A stretch of 14,521 nucleotides of DNA from Candidatus Aquidulcis sp. (GCA_020723365.1 DYJB01000060.1:1-14521); one strand, 5' to 3'. Shown: positions 1 to 10,117, counted from the first letter of the stretch. Notes: a model not told the origin generated them from the sequence alone. A program made the numbers and translations.

Positions 1-1
1 C

Positions 2-352
2 GATGATCAGCTGCGGCGATGGCGGCAGGGCCTCCGGCTTCCGGACGGCGAGCGGACGCTGCCCGCCAGGGTCGATGCGCTGGGCGGGGACTGGCTGCGC
101 GTGGTCATGAAGCAGGGGCGCAAGCGCCAGATCCGCGATACGGCCAAGGCGCTCGGGCTGCGCGTGCGCCGCCTGCAGCGGGTGCGCATCGCCAGCCTGC
201 ACCTGGGCGAACTGCGCCCGGGCGAATGGCGGGTGCTGACGCCGGAGGAGATTCAGGCGTTGAAGCGCGTGAGGCCCGAGGACCGGGGGACGAACGGGAT
301 TCGCGGAGCGCGTCCGGCGGGGAAAGGGCGCGCGGTGGAGGCAAACGGATGA
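2..352 (+). CDS. Pseudouridine synthase, RluB/RsuA family (C-terminal part only)
   Basis: The reading frame is open from base 2, so the 5' part of the gene lies outside the window; about 116 residues are visible. The motif GRKRQIR followed by LGLRVRRLQRVRIASLHLG and then a GEWRVLTPEEI stretch is the C-terminal signature of the RsuA/RluB/RluE/RluF family, which isomerises specific uridines in ribosomal RNA to pseudouridine. The catalytic aspartate and any N-terminal S4 domain would lie upstream and cannot be checked, so the exact rRNA target (RluB-like on 23S rRNA is my best guess) is open. After the domain there is a basic, low-complexity tail of about 30 residues. The TGA stop overlaps the ATG of the next gene by 4 nt, which points to translational coupling. 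Confidence 0.85.
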   Translation, partial: DDQLRRWRQGLRLPDGERTLPARVDALGGDWLRVVMKQGRKRQIRDTAKALGLRVRRLQRVRIASLHLGELRPGEWRVLTPEEIQALKRVRPEDRGTNGIRGARPAGKGRAVEANG

Positions 353-3300
353 CGGAGACGGGCAGCGTCGAGCAGGAGAGTTGGCTGGACCGGCTTCTGC
401 GCTCCGGAGTCAGGATCGATCGGAGCACGCTGGTGATGGCGGCGCTGGTAGTCCTGGCTGTCGGTTCGCGCTTCTACGACGTCGGCACCCGCGGGATGAG
501 CCACGACGAGACCACGCACGTCTACTACTCGTGGAACCTCTACCAGGGCCGCGGATTCCAGCACAACCCGCTGATGCATGGGCCGATGCAGTTCCATCTG
601 TGGGCCCTGTCGTACTTCCTCTTCGGCGATAACGATACGGCGGCGCGCATTCCGACCTCGGTCATGGGCGTGGCTGCGGTGGCGCTGACCTTCGTCCTGC
701 GGCGATGGCTCGGCCGTACCGGCTCGCTGGTCGCCGGGGCCCTGATGCTGATCTCCCCCTACATGCTGTACTACTCGCGCTACACGCGAGAAGACCCCTT
801 CGTCATCCCCGAAGCGCTGCTGATGTTCTGGGCGATCTTCGCCTACTTCGATACGCACAAGCCTCGCTGGCTCTACCTGCTGGCGATCTCGCTGGTGCTG
901 CACTTCGCCACCAAGGAAACGGCCTTCATCTACGCTGCGCAGCTGCTGCTCTTCCTGGCGGCTTATGTGGGGGGTGACCTGCTCCGGCAGCGCTGGGAAC
1001 GGCCCGGGCTGCGCCTGGCCTTCCTGGGCGGGGTCGTCACAGCCGTCCTGGGCGTCGGGGTGGCCGGGTTCGTCTTCCTGCGCGACCGGGCGGAGTTCAC
1101 GGCGCTGATGACACCGACCCCGGTTTCGGAGGAGGCCGGCAGCATGGCGGCCTTGCCGCCCTCGCCGCTGTTGCTCGCGGGCGCGGTCGTCGCCGTCATC
1201 GGCGCCGGGCTGATCGTCGGCTCGCTGGTGCTGGCTTTCGGCCGCCGGCTGCGGACCGACTTTCCGGCGCTGGACCTGTTCATCATCACCGGGACGCTGA
1301 CGCTCCCTCAGCTGGGGGCGATGATCGCACACGTCCTGGGCTGGAACCCGATCAACTACACGGACCCGACGGTCGTGAGCAAGGATGCCATCGTGGTGGT
1401 CCTGCTCTTCGCCGTCAGCGCGCTGGTTGGGCTGGCCTGGGACTGGCGCCGCTGGCTGATCGCCGCCTCCTCGTTCTGGTCGATCTTCGTCGTGCTGTAT
1501 ACGACCATCTTCACCAACGGCTTCGGTTTCCTGACCGGCCTGGTCGGCTCGCTCGGCTACTGGCTTGAACAGCAGCCGGTGCAGCGGGGCACGCAGCCCT
1601 GGTTCTACTATGCCTTCATCCAGGTGCCGGTCTACGAGTACCTGCCCGCGATCGGTGTCCTCCTGGCGCTGGTCCTCGGCGTGGGCGCCTGGCTCCGCTC
1701 CACGCGGCGATCGGAGCCGGCGCCAGCGGATGCCCCCGCCGCGCCGCAGCCCGGCGGATTCTCGGTGCCCTTCTTCCTTGGGTATTGGGTGATCAGTTCA
1801 CTCGTGGCGTACTCCTATGCCGGCGAGAAGATGCCCTGGCTGACCGTGCATATTGCCTTGCCCATGATCCTGCTCGCCGGATGGGCGTTCGGCAAGGCGC
1901 TGGACAGTGTCGATTGGCCGCGCGTCATGAAAGGGCGCATCTGGCTGGACCTGGCTGTGATCATCGTCTTGATCGTGGCGCTCCTCAGCGCGTTGGGCGA
2001 CCTGCTTGGAACCCAGCCGCCGTTCCAGGGGACAACCCTGGCCCAGCTGCAGGCAACGACAGGGTTCCTGGTGGCTGTGCTCGCCGCTGTTGGCGCCGGC
2101 GCCTACCTGGTCCTGCGCAGGGCGGAGGGTCTGGGCCGGGAACGATGGCAGCTCGCCGGCGTGGTCGCCCTGGCTCTGCTGGGCGTCCTGACGGCGCGTG
2201 CGTCCTTCCGGGCGGCCTTCGTGAACTACGACCTGGCGATCGAGTACCTGGTGTATGCGCACGGCGCGCCGGGCGTCAACGTGGTCCTGGACACCATCGA
2301 CGACCTGTCCACGCGCACGGCCGATGGCGCCGGGCTCGACGTAGCCTATGACGACCAAACCTCGTACCCCTTCATGTGGTACCTGCGCAACTACCCCCGG
2401 GTCCACTTCTTTGGAGGTTCGCCCACGCGCGATCTGCTCGACAGCCCGGTGGTCATTGCCGGGGCCGGCAACTGGTCGAAGGTCGAGCCGATCCTGGGCA
2501 AGCGCTACTACGCCTTCGAGCTGCATCGACTGTGGTGGCCCAATCAGGACTATTGGCGGCTTCCCTGGTCCAACATCGAGTCGGAGCACAACGAACAGCT
2601 TGCTGCCGGAGTCCCCACGACACCCATGTCGACCTGGGAGTACCTCGGCCGGGCCTGGGCGCGCATCAGCCCCTTCTTCACCGATCCCGCTGTGCGCCAC
2701 GCGGTGTGGGAAATCTGGATCAACCGCGACTTCACCGAGTGGGCGGCCCTCAACAACACCGACCTGTCTGTCGAGAACTGGAATCCGACCGACAAGATGA
2801 AGCTGTATGTCCGCAAGGACGTGGCGGCCCTGCTGTGGGACTACGGGGTCACCGCCGCGGCGCTGGATCCGGCGGCGCTCGAAGACCCGTATGCCAAAGG
2901 CATGATCAAGCTCCCGGCGCAGGCGATCGTGGGGGCGGCCGGGGCGGAGCCCGGTCAGTTCAATGCGCCGCGCAACATCGCGGTCGCCCGCGACGGCAGC
3001 CTGTACGTGGCGGACACCTTCAACCACCGCATCCAGCACCTGGCCCCGGACGGAACCGTTCTGCATGTGTGGGGCAGCTACGCGGATGCGTCGCAGTCGG
3101 AGGCTCCCGGAGGCACTTTCAACGAGCCGTGGGGCGTGGCGGTGGCGCCGGATGGGACGGTCTACGTCGCCGACACCTGGAACCACCGGGTACAGCGCTT
3201 CACCTCCACCGGCGCGTTCCTGAGCATGTACGGAACCTTCGGGCAGGCCGAGTCGCTGACCGCCTTCTGGGGACCGCGGGGTGTCGCCGTCGACCGGCGC

Positions 3301-3804
3301 GGCCGGGTCTTCGTGGCGGACACCGGCAACAAGCGCATCGTGGTGTTCGACTCGCGCGGGCAGGGTCTGACGGCCATGGGCGAGGTAGGCTTCGGGCCCG
3401 GTCAGCTGGATGAGCCTGTCGGCGTTGCGGTGGACGGCGGCGGTCAGGTGTATGTGGCCGACACCTGGAATCAGCGCATCCAGGTGTTTGTCGAGACGTC
3501 CCAGAACGCCTTCTCGTTCGATCGCGAGTGGCCGGTCGACGCCTGGTACGGGCAATCGCTCGACAACAAGCCGTTCCTGGCTGCCGGTTCGGGCGATCGG
3601 GTATGCGCCAGCGATCCGGAGGCTTTCCGCGTGTTGTGCTTCAAGCCGGACGGCACGTTTGAATTCGGGTGGGGGGAGTATGGCGCCGGCGCCGATCAGG
3701 TCGGGCTCCTGGGCGGGCTGGCCTTCGGCCCGCAGGGAACGATCTGGGTCGCCGACGCCGGGAACGCGCGGGTCATGGAATTCATGCCCGCGCCTTCCGA
3801 GTAG
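349..3804 (+). CDS. Agl23/TIGR03663-family GT-C-like membrane protein with C-terminal NHL propeller
   Basis: A 1151-residue protein. The first ~620 residues hold about sixteen hydrophobic segments. The first outer loop has GMSHDETTH (HDE at residues 52-54), the acidic motif expected in GT-C/PMT-type glycosyltransferases that use polyprenyl-linked sugars. YSYAGEKMPWL (around 489-498) resembles the conserved signature of TIGR03663 (flippase activity-associated protein Agl23). From ~624 on it is soluble and probably extracytoplasmic. Residues ~860-1150 form a beta-propeller: blades begin near 871, 924, 973, 1020, 1072 and 1118, most with the NHL pattern GVAV-x-G-x-VYVADTxNxRIQ; the fifth is degenerate. 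Inferred role: transfer of a lipid-linked sugar, or surface glycan assembly; the substrate is unknown. The ATG at 349 is chosen because it overlaps the previous stop (ATGA) and is followed by a plausible cytosolic N-terminus; a longer in-frame reading back to base 19 is only the pseudouridine synthase gene read out of frame. Confidence 0.85.
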   Translation: MTETGSVEQESWLDRLLRSGVRIDRSTLVMAALVVLAVGSRFYDVGTRGMSHDETTHVYYSWNLYQGRGFQHNPLMHGPMQFHLWALSYFLFGDNDTAARIPTSVMGVAAVALTFVLRRWLGRTGSLVAGALMLISPYMLYYSRYTREDPFVIPEALLMFWAIFAYFDTHKPRWLYLLAISLVLHFATKETAFIYAAQLLLFLAAYVGGDLLRQRWERPGLRLAFLGGVVTAVLGVGVAGFVFLRDRAEFTALMTPTPVSEEAGSMAALPPSPLLLAGAVVAVIGAGLIVGSLVLAFGRRLRTDFPALDLFIITGTLTLPQLGAMIAHVLGWNPINYTDPTVVSKDAIVVVLLFAVSALVGLAWDWRRWLIAASSFWSIFVVLYTTIFTNGFGFLTGLVGSLGYWLEQQPVQRGTQPWFYYAFIQVPVYEYLPAIGVLLALVLGVGAWLRSTRRSEPAPADAPAAPQPGGFSVPFFLGYWVISSLVAYSYAGEKMPWLTVHIALPMILLAGWAFGKALDSVDWPRVMKGRIWLDLAVIIVLIVALLSALGDLLGTQPPFQGTTLAQLQATTGFLVAVLAAVGAGAYLVLRRAEGLGRERWQLAGVVALALLGVLTARASFRAAFVNYDLAIEYLVYAHGAPGVNVVLDTIDDLSTRTADGAGLDVAYDDQTSYPFMWYLRNYPRVHFFGGSPTRDLLDSPVVIAGAGNWSKVEPILGKRYYAFELHRLWWPNQDYWRLPWSNIESEHNEQLAAGVPTTPMSTWEYLGRAWARISPFFTDPAVRHAVWEIWINRDFTEWAALNNTDLSVENWNPTDKMKLYVRKDVAALLWDYGVTAAALDPAALEDPYAKGMIKLPAQAIVGAAGAEPGQFNAPRNIAVARDGSLYVADTFNHRIQHLAPDGTVLHVWGSYADASQSEAPGGTFNEPWGVAVAPDGTVYVADTWNHRVQRFTSTGAFLSMYGTFGQAESLTAFWGPRGVAVDRRGRVFVADTGNKRIVVFDSRGQGLTAMGEVGFGPGQLDEPVGVAVDGGGQVYVADTWNQRIQVFVETSQNAFSFDREWPVDAWYGQSLDNKPFLAAGSGDRVCASDPEAFRVLCFKPDGTFEFGWGEYGAGADQVGLLGGLAFGPQGTIWVADAGNARVMEFMPAPSE

Positions 3805-3824
3805 GGAGCGGGGGAGGAACCTGC

Positions 3825-5866
<2,042 letters not shown>

Positions 5867-5879
5867 GTCGGAGGCGGGT

Positions 5880-6272
5880 ATGCCCAATCGCGAGGGACGG
5901 GTGTCAACGGAGCCGTTGTCGGCGCGGGCGGAACGCGAGGCCCTGCGGTCGCCGGACGATGCCGGCGCGCGGCTGCGCTACGGCTGGGCGCTCTATGGCT
6001 CGGGCGACGCTGAAGGCGCCTCCGTTCAGGCGCGGCTGGCGGCCGGGCTCACCCCAGCGGACGCGGAAGCCGCCTACCTGTTGGGCATGGCGCTGAAGGC
6101 CAAGGGTGACGCCGCTGGGGCCGTGGCGGCTTTCCGCAGCGCCGCCTCCATGGCAGCCGGGCAGGGAGAGAGCAGCCGGGCAGCCATGCTCCGCCGCCTG
6201 GCCATCGGCCAGGCCAACTGGCTCGAGAAAGGGGCCTGGGACCTCGAACCGGAGACGTGGGTCCGGACATGA
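5880..6272 (+). CDS. Small TPR-repeat protein of unknown function
   Basis: A 130-residue protein starting 13 nt after sucD, with a GGAGG-type ribosome site (around 5870-5875) ahead of the ATG. Residues ~29-62 and ~63-96 form two tetratricopeptide-like helical hairpins: RLRYGWALYGSGDAEGA and then AAYLLGMALKAKGDAAGAVA carry the W/L-G-A-A-G pattern of TPRs. There is no signal peptide or membrane segment, so it is probably cytosolic and works as a protein-binding adaptor. Its stop overlaps the next gene's ATG by 4 nt, so it is translated as part of the sucCD/UroD-like operon. The partner is unknown; co-translation makes SucCD or the UroD-like protein candidates, but this is inference only. Confidence 0.75.
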   Translation: MPNREGRVSTEPLSARAEREALRSPDDAGARLRYGWALYGSGDAEGASVQARLAAGLTPADAEAAYLLGMALKAKGDAAGAVAAFRSAASMAAGQGESSRAAMLRRLAIGQANWLEKGAWDLEPETWVRT

Positions 6273-7261
6273 CGACGAAGCGCGAGCGTCTCGAGGCAGC
6301 CATCGCTGGTGAGCGAGCTGATCGATGCCCGGTGGCGTTGTGGCGACACTTCCCCGTCGATGATCAAGACCCTCTGACGCTGGCCGAAGCCCACCTCGAA
6401 TTCCAGGCCGTGTATGACTTCGACTTGATCAAGATCACCCCTGCCTCATCCTTCTCAGTCAAGGATTGGGGGGTCGAGGATGCCTGGAAAGGGGATCCCG
6501 AAGGGACGCGCGCGTACACGCGCTACGTTGTCAACGAAGCGGGCGATTGGGCGCGCCTGCGACCGCGGCGCGCGGATCGGGGTTCCCTTGCCAACCAGGT
6601 GAGGTGCCTGGGGATCCTGCAGGACCGCATTGGGCTGGACGTGCCCTACCTCCAAACGATCTTCAGCCCGCTGACCCAGGCCAAGCATCTCGCCGGCGAG
6701 GCGAGGCTGATGGAGCACCTGCGGCGCGAGCCGGCTGCCGTCGAAGCCGGGCTCGAGACCATCACGCGCTCGACGCTCGCCTTCCTGGAAGCCGCCCGCG
6801 CCTGCGGCATTGCGGGTGTGTTCTATGCCGCGCAGCAGGCGACGTACCGGCTGATGGACCGTGCCGGCTATGCTCGCTTCGGTGAGCCATACGACCGGCG
6901 GCTCCTGGAGGCGGCGAGCGGGTTGTGGTTGAACATGCTGCACCTGCACGGCGAAGCGGTCATGTTCGACGTGGCGGTGACCTATCCGGTGCAGGTGATC
7001 AACTGGCACGATCGCGAAACATCGCCGACTCTGGGCGAGGCGCGCCGGATGACCAAGAAGGCGTTGTGCGGAGGGCTCCGGCGCTGGGAAACGATGGTGC
7101 TGGGGACGCCGGAGGCTGTGCGGTCCGAGGCGGCCGAGGCAATGCGTGCCACCGCCGGGCGAGGCTTCGTGTTGGGGACGGGTTGCGTAGTGCCGGTGGT
7201 GGCGCCGCGGGCGAACCTGCGGGCGGCGCGGGCATCCGTCGAGCTGCGCATAGCCAAGTAG
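6269..7261 (+). CDS. Uroporphyrinogen decarboxylase family protein (not HemE)
   Basis: A 330-residue protein of the length and layout of the UroD fold (PF01208). The opening MTTKRERLEAAIAGERADRCPVALWRH corresponds to the family's first helix and beta strand. Mid-protein segments such as DFDLIKITPAS, ETITRSTLAFLEAARACGIAGVFYAAQQA and the late GFVLGTGCVVPVVAPRANL match strands of the TIM-barrel, the last being the usual G-x-GC-x-(I/V)P ending. The true HemE signature RQAGRY is absent (WRHFP stands in that place), so a role in heme synthesis is unlikely. Relatives include corrinoid or methyl-transfer proteins and many of unknown substrate. I choose the ATG at 6269, which overlaps the TPR stop (ATGA), over a GTG 12 nt upstream. 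Confidence 0.8.
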   Translation: MTTKRERLEAAIAGERADRCPVALWRHFPVDDQDPLTLAEAHLEFQAVYDFDLIKITPASSFSVKDWGVEDAWKGDPEGTRAYTRYVVNEAGDWARLRPRRADRGSLANQVRCLGILQDRIGLDVPYLQTIFSPLTQAKHLAGEARLMEHLRREPAAVEAGLETITRSTLAFLEAARACGIAGVFYAAQQATYRLMDRAGYARFGEPYDRRLLEAASGLWLNMLHLHGEAVMFDVAVTYPVQVINWHDRETSPTLGEARRMTKKALCGGLRRWETMVLGTPEAVRSEAAEAMRATAGRGFVLGTGCVVPVVAPRANLRAARASVELRIAK

Positions 7262-7322
7262 GTCGCCCCACACGGGATCTTGACTTCACGCACGGACGTA
7301 TCCGAGGCTACGCGCATCCACC

Positions 7323-7886
7323 ATGCGGGGTCCGCGGGTAATCAGTGGAACGGCCAGGGGCCGACGACTGCGGCTGGTGCCGGGTGAAGGCACGCGGCCC
7401 ATTACCGACCGTGTGAAGGAGGCGCTGTTCAACATCCTGGGAGCGGGTATCAGGGATGCCTGGTTGTTGGACCTGTTCTCAGGGACGGGGAGCGTTGGCA
7501 TCGAGGCGCTGAGCCGCGGGGCGGCGGGCGCGCTCCTGGTCGACAAGGACCCGCGGGCGGTGGTGACGATCCAGGAGAACCTGCGCGCTACGGGCCTCGG
7601 GGAGAGAGCCGAAGTCATTCGCGCCGACGCCTTCGACCTGCTCCGGCGCCCGCCGAGACGGCCCGTCGACTACGTCTACATCGCGCCGCCGCAGTACCAG
7701 GACCTGTGGTCGCGAGCGCTCGCCGACATCGACGATCACCCGGGGTGGCTCCACCCGGACGCCTGGGTGATCGTGCAGATCGATCCGAAGGAAGCGCGCC
7801 AGCTCGCCCTGCGCCGGCTGGTTGAGGTGGAGCGGCGCAAGTACGGCAACACGCTTCTTGTGTTCTACGAGTTCCCCGGAACATAG
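7323..7886 (+). CDS. rsmD: 16S rRNA (guanine966-N2)-methyltransferase RsmD-type
   Basis: The 187-residue protein has the RsmD layout: an N-terminal RVISGTARGRRL segment, TRPITDRVKEALFNIL (the TRPT-x-x-V-x-E-x-LFN signature), SAM-binding motif I DLFSGTGSVGIEALSRGA at ~50-68, and an acidic VDKDPRAV at motif II. It methylates a guanine of 16S rRNA in the small ribosomal subunit. The catalytic motif IV, normally (D/N)PPY, reads APPQY at 121-125, so the usual first acid or amide is an alanine (see findings). It starts 61 nt after the UroD-like gene with no strong ribosome site, so it may be read from the same transcript at low level. The often-seen partner coaD is not next to it here. Confidence 0.88.
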   Translation: MRGPRVISGTARGRRLRLVPGEGTRPITDRVKEALFNILGAGIRDAWLLDLFSGTGSVGIEALSRGAAGALLVDKDPRAVVTIQENLRATGLGERAEVIRADAFDLLRRPPRRPVDYVYIAPPQYQDLWSRALADIDDHPGWLHPDAWVIVQIDPKEARQLALRRLVEVERRKYGNTLLVFYEFPGT

Positions 7887-8045
7887 CCGTCGCTGGTTTG
7901 AACGTGACCCGCGAGCGCGGCCTGGCTCGATCTTGCCCATGACAGGCATCGTCCTGCCGAACAGGCGCGCGTATCCTGGCATCGGCCTTCGGAATCGGGC
8001 AGCTGTGGGGGCGGAACCGAGTCTCCGGGGAGCGCTCGCTGCGCC

Positions 8046-8558
8046 TCAGACGGCGCTGTCGGCGAACGAGATGCGCAGCCCGCCGTCTTCGGCGTAGCGA
8101 TAGCTGGCCAGGAAGACTTCCCTGGCGGCGTGGCACGCCAGGGCGCGCGGGATCAGCGTGGGCAGGTCCTCGACCAGGGGCGACTGCTCGAGACGGTCGA
8201 GGCGAACCCACTCCGGATGCCCCTCCGGCCCGGCCTGGGGGCTGGCGTCTGCCGGCAGGCTTCCCACCAGGACGAAGAGTCCGATACCCGGCGGGCCGAT
8301 AGCGATCATGACCACGCCGCACAGGCGCAGATCGCCCGGCGAGAGCCCCGCTTCTTCGCGGATCTCTCGCCGGGCGGAGTTCAGCACATCCTCGCCGGGC
8401 TCGATGTGGCCCCCCAGCCCGTTGAGGCGACCGGCCCAGTCACCTCGATCGGCGCTCAGACGCAGCAACAACACCTCGTCGCCGCGCACCAGGAGACTGA
8501 GCGTCCGCGGTACGACCGTGTAGCGTCTCGGGTCCAGGCGCTGCCCGGCAAGCGACAT
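8046..8558 (-). CDS. Nudix hydrolase
   Basis: A 170-residue protein with a perfect Nudix box at residues 50-72: G, five residues, E, seven residues, then REIREEAGL. Such enzymes cleave a nucleoside diphosphate linked to another group with a divalent metal bound by the box glutamates. VVPRTLSLLVRGDEVLLLRL ahead of the box and an RLNGLGGHIEPGED core resemble 8-oxo-dGTP/MutT-like members, but the substrate cannot be inferred. I chose the ATG at 8558, 10 nt after the stop of the aldolase gene; a start at 8600 would give 14 extra residues overlapping the end of that gene. It probably shares the aldolase transcript and converges on rsmD. Confidence 0.9.
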   Translation of the reverse strand: MSLAGQRLDPRRYTVVPRTLSLLVRGDEVLLLRLSADRGDWAGRLNGLGGHIEPGEDVLNSARREIREEAGLSPGDLRLCGVVMIAIGPPGIGLFVLVGSLPADASPQAGPEGHPEWVRLDRLEQSPLVEDLPTLIPRALACHAAREVFLASYRYAEDGGLRISFADSAV

Positions 8559-8568
8559 GGTGCCGCCG

Positions 8569-9993
8569 TCAGTCGGCCAGGTCCTTGACGTCCTCGTCAA
8601 CGCCGGCCTGGCGCAGGTATTCGCTCAGGGGCACCTTGACGGCGACCGGCCGGACGAAGCGGTCGACCTCCGCCTGCGTGCCGCCGATCGCCAGCCGCTC
8701 GAAGAGCAGGTCGAACTGCTGCTCCCAGGCCGACTCGATCGTCTTGAGCGTCGCCGCCGGCAGCGTCCAGAACTGCTTCTTGAACGGTCCCAGGGCGCGC
8801 TTGCGGGCGTTGTAGTGAAACTGCTCGTCGGTCTGGCCCTCCTTGCGCTCGTCGCTGTGGTTCTTCGTCAGGAAGGCGTAGACCTCCTGCAGCAGCTCCG
8901 GTGGCAGGCGGTCGTACATCATGTTCTGAAAGTTGGTGGCCAGATGCACTTCGAGGGCGCCGGCCTCCGAGAACTTGGAGAAGGCCTCCTCCGGCAGCGT
9001 GGAAGCGCCGTGCTGGACAGCACCGCCCATGCCGTACTGCTTGGCGACCTTGGAGAGCTGGCTGAGGGTCTCGAAATCGACCTTGACCTTGGCGATCGTG
9101 CCGTCCGGCAGGACCACGCCGCCGTGGGATGTGCCGGTCTGGATGCTGATCTTCGACAGGCCGGCGGCCTTGGGATCGAGCGCGGCCAGCGCGGCCTTGT
9201 AGCCATCCATGAAGGCGCGCAACTCCGGTTCCGTGCTGTTGTGCCCGCCCACCTCGCCGATCTCACCGCCGACCGAGACGGTCACTCCCTTCGGCTCCAA
9301 CGACCGGACGTAGGTAGTGAACTCGGCGCACAGCCCGCTGTTGACCGCCTGCTGCTCCGGAATGGTCGCCTTGCTCAAGTCGACGAGGGTCGAGGTATCG
9401 ATATCGATGTTGTAGAAACCGGCTGCCAAGGCCTCCTGGATCAGGTCCCGCACGGCCTTGACTTCCTCGGCCGGCTTGGAGGCGTACTTCTTGGCGCTGA
9501 TCTGGAAATGGTCGCCCTGGATGAAGACCGGGCCCTGGTAGCCTTCGGCCACAGACGCTCCCAGGATGCAGGCGGCGTATTCCGCCGGGCGCTGATCGGT
9601 GTAGCCCATCTCCGAGCGCGCCAGCTCGAAGATCATCGCCTTGGCCCCGGTCTTGCGGGCGGCTCGGAAGACGGCGCGGGCGGCATGATAGGGCAGGGCG
9701 CGCAGGTTCATGGCCGGCACGGTGAACGAGTCGCGCGTCTCACCGCGGCCGCGGGCGAGGTACAGGTCCTGGATGGAGGCCGGGACGGCCCCACTGGCCG
9801 TCGCCACCTCGCGGATCAGCCAGCGGGCCAGGCTGCGCTCAGGCTCCTTGCCAAACACGGCGCTCTCGACCAGGGCGCCGACACGCTGGCGGACGGCCGC
9901 CGGGTCTTGGATGGCCAGTGTAGGGCCGGAGGTCAGGCGGATGGCGTCGCCCAGCGGCTGGGCGGCGCGTTGCAGGGCTTCGAACGGATCCAT
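8569..9993 (-). CDS. Class II (zinc-dependent) aldolase, fructose-bisphosphate aldolase-like, extended
   Basis: A 474-residue protein, longer than the usual 285-360. An ~89-residue N-terminal extension precedes FTVPAMNL (residue 90 on), which aligns with the start of class II aldolases. Likely zinc ligands are H162 in FIQGDHFQIS (D161 the catalytic aspartate), H290 in TGTSHGG and H328 in VQHGAST. The H290-H328 spacing of 38 equals H226-H264 of E. coli FbaA. E244 in GGEIGEVGGHN fits the position of the E. coli loop acid E174. The E. coli GGEED flexible loop is replaced by GGHN, so activity on fructose-1,6-bisphosphate is not certain; tagatose-bisphosphate or another ketose phosphate is possible. 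A Shine-Dalgarno AGGAG precedes the ATG at 9993, behind a strong promoter. Confidence 0.85.
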   Translation of the reverse strand: MDPFEALQRAAQPLGDAIRLTSGPTLAIQDPAAVRQRVGALVESAVFGKEPERSLARWLIREVATASGAVPASIQDLYLARGRGETRDSFTVPAMNLRALPYHAARAVFRAARKTGAKAMIFELARSEMGYTDQRPAEYAACILGASVAEGYQGPVFIQGDHFQISAKKYASKPAEEVKAVRDLIQEALAAGFYNIDIDTSTLVDLSKATIPEQQAVNSGLCAEFTTYVRSLEPKGVTVSVGGEIGEVGGHNSTEPELRAFMDGYKAALAALDPKAAGLSKISIQTGTSHGGVVLPDGTIAKVKVDFETLSQLSKVAKQYGMGGAVQHGASTLPEEAFSKFSEAGALEVHLATNFQNMMYDRLPPELLQEVYAFLTKNHSDERKEGQTDEQFHYNARKRALGPFKKQFWTLPAATLKTIESAWEQQFDLLFERLAIGGTQAEVDRFVRPVAVKVPLSEYLRQAGVDEDVKDLAD

Positions 9994-10025
9994 GGTCCTC
10001 TCCTGGGGGTTGGAAGTGCGCTCCG

Positions 10026-10054
10026 ATTATACCGGCTCGCCCTGAGCCTGTCAG
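10026..10054 (-). promoter_or_regulatory. Sigma-70-type promoter for the aldolase/Nudix unit
   Basis: Read on the minus strand, a -35 box CTGACA (10054-10049; five of six matches to TTGACA) is followed by a 17-nt spacer and a perfect -10 box TATAAT (10031-10026). This is the best promoter I can see in the window. It lies 33 nt upstream of the aldolase ATG at 9993. Two of the three AGCCTG direct repeats overlap its -35 box, so it may be regulated. Confidence 0.75.
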
Positions 10055-10069
10055 CCTGTGGTCAGCCTG
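10043..10069 (+). repeat. Three direct AGCCTG-containing octamers between divergent promoters
   Basis: TGAGCCTG (10043-10050), TCAGCCTG (10051-10058) and TCAGCCTG (10062-10069) stand in tandem at 8- and 11-nt steps. They lie between the two divergent start regions. The first two overlap or abut the minus-strand -35 box, and the third lies a few bases upstream of the plus-strand -35 box. They could be an operator shared by both units, or chance in GC-rich DNA. Only three short copies are present. Confidence 0.45.
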
Positions 10070-10073
10070 GCGT

Positions 10074-10102
10074 TTGCCGGGGGCGGGGCGCAACCGTATA
10101 AT
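10074..10102 (+). promoter_or_regulatory. Sigma-70-type promoter for the helical/SPFH gene pair
   Basis: A perfect -10 box TATAAT (10097-10102) follows a 17-nt spacer after a weaker -35 box TTGCCG (10074-10079; four of six matches). Transcription would start near 10109, leaving a leader of about 40 nt before the ATG at 10148. This placement excludes an upstream in-frame GTG at 10058 as the start of the following gene. Confidence 0.7.
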
Positions 10103-10117
10103 AGGAACATGCAACTG

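Noticed and set aside
1798..3555. A 585-codon open frame on the minus strand
   Set aside because: It lies wholly inside the Agl23-like gene; high GC makes antisense stops rare, and the translation lacks recognisable motifs or a ribosome site.
6269..7261. hemE (true uroporphyrinogen decarboxylase)
   Set aside because: The RQAGRY signature needed for HemE is absent and no other heme gene is nearby.
7280..7308. TTGACT as a -35 box for an rsmD promoter
   Set aside because: No acceptable -10 box occurs at 16-18 nt downstream.
7887..8045. Intergenic gap between rsmD and the Nudix gene examined for RNA gene or terminator
   Set aside because: Only a 4-bp stem (7909-7920) and short GC palindromes were seen; no T tract, promoter or conserved structure that I can support.
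8557..10101. A 514-codon open frame on the plus strand
   Set aside because: It is the antisense of the aldolase gene, runs through both divergent promoters and has Arg/Gly/Leu-rich sequence without family motifs.
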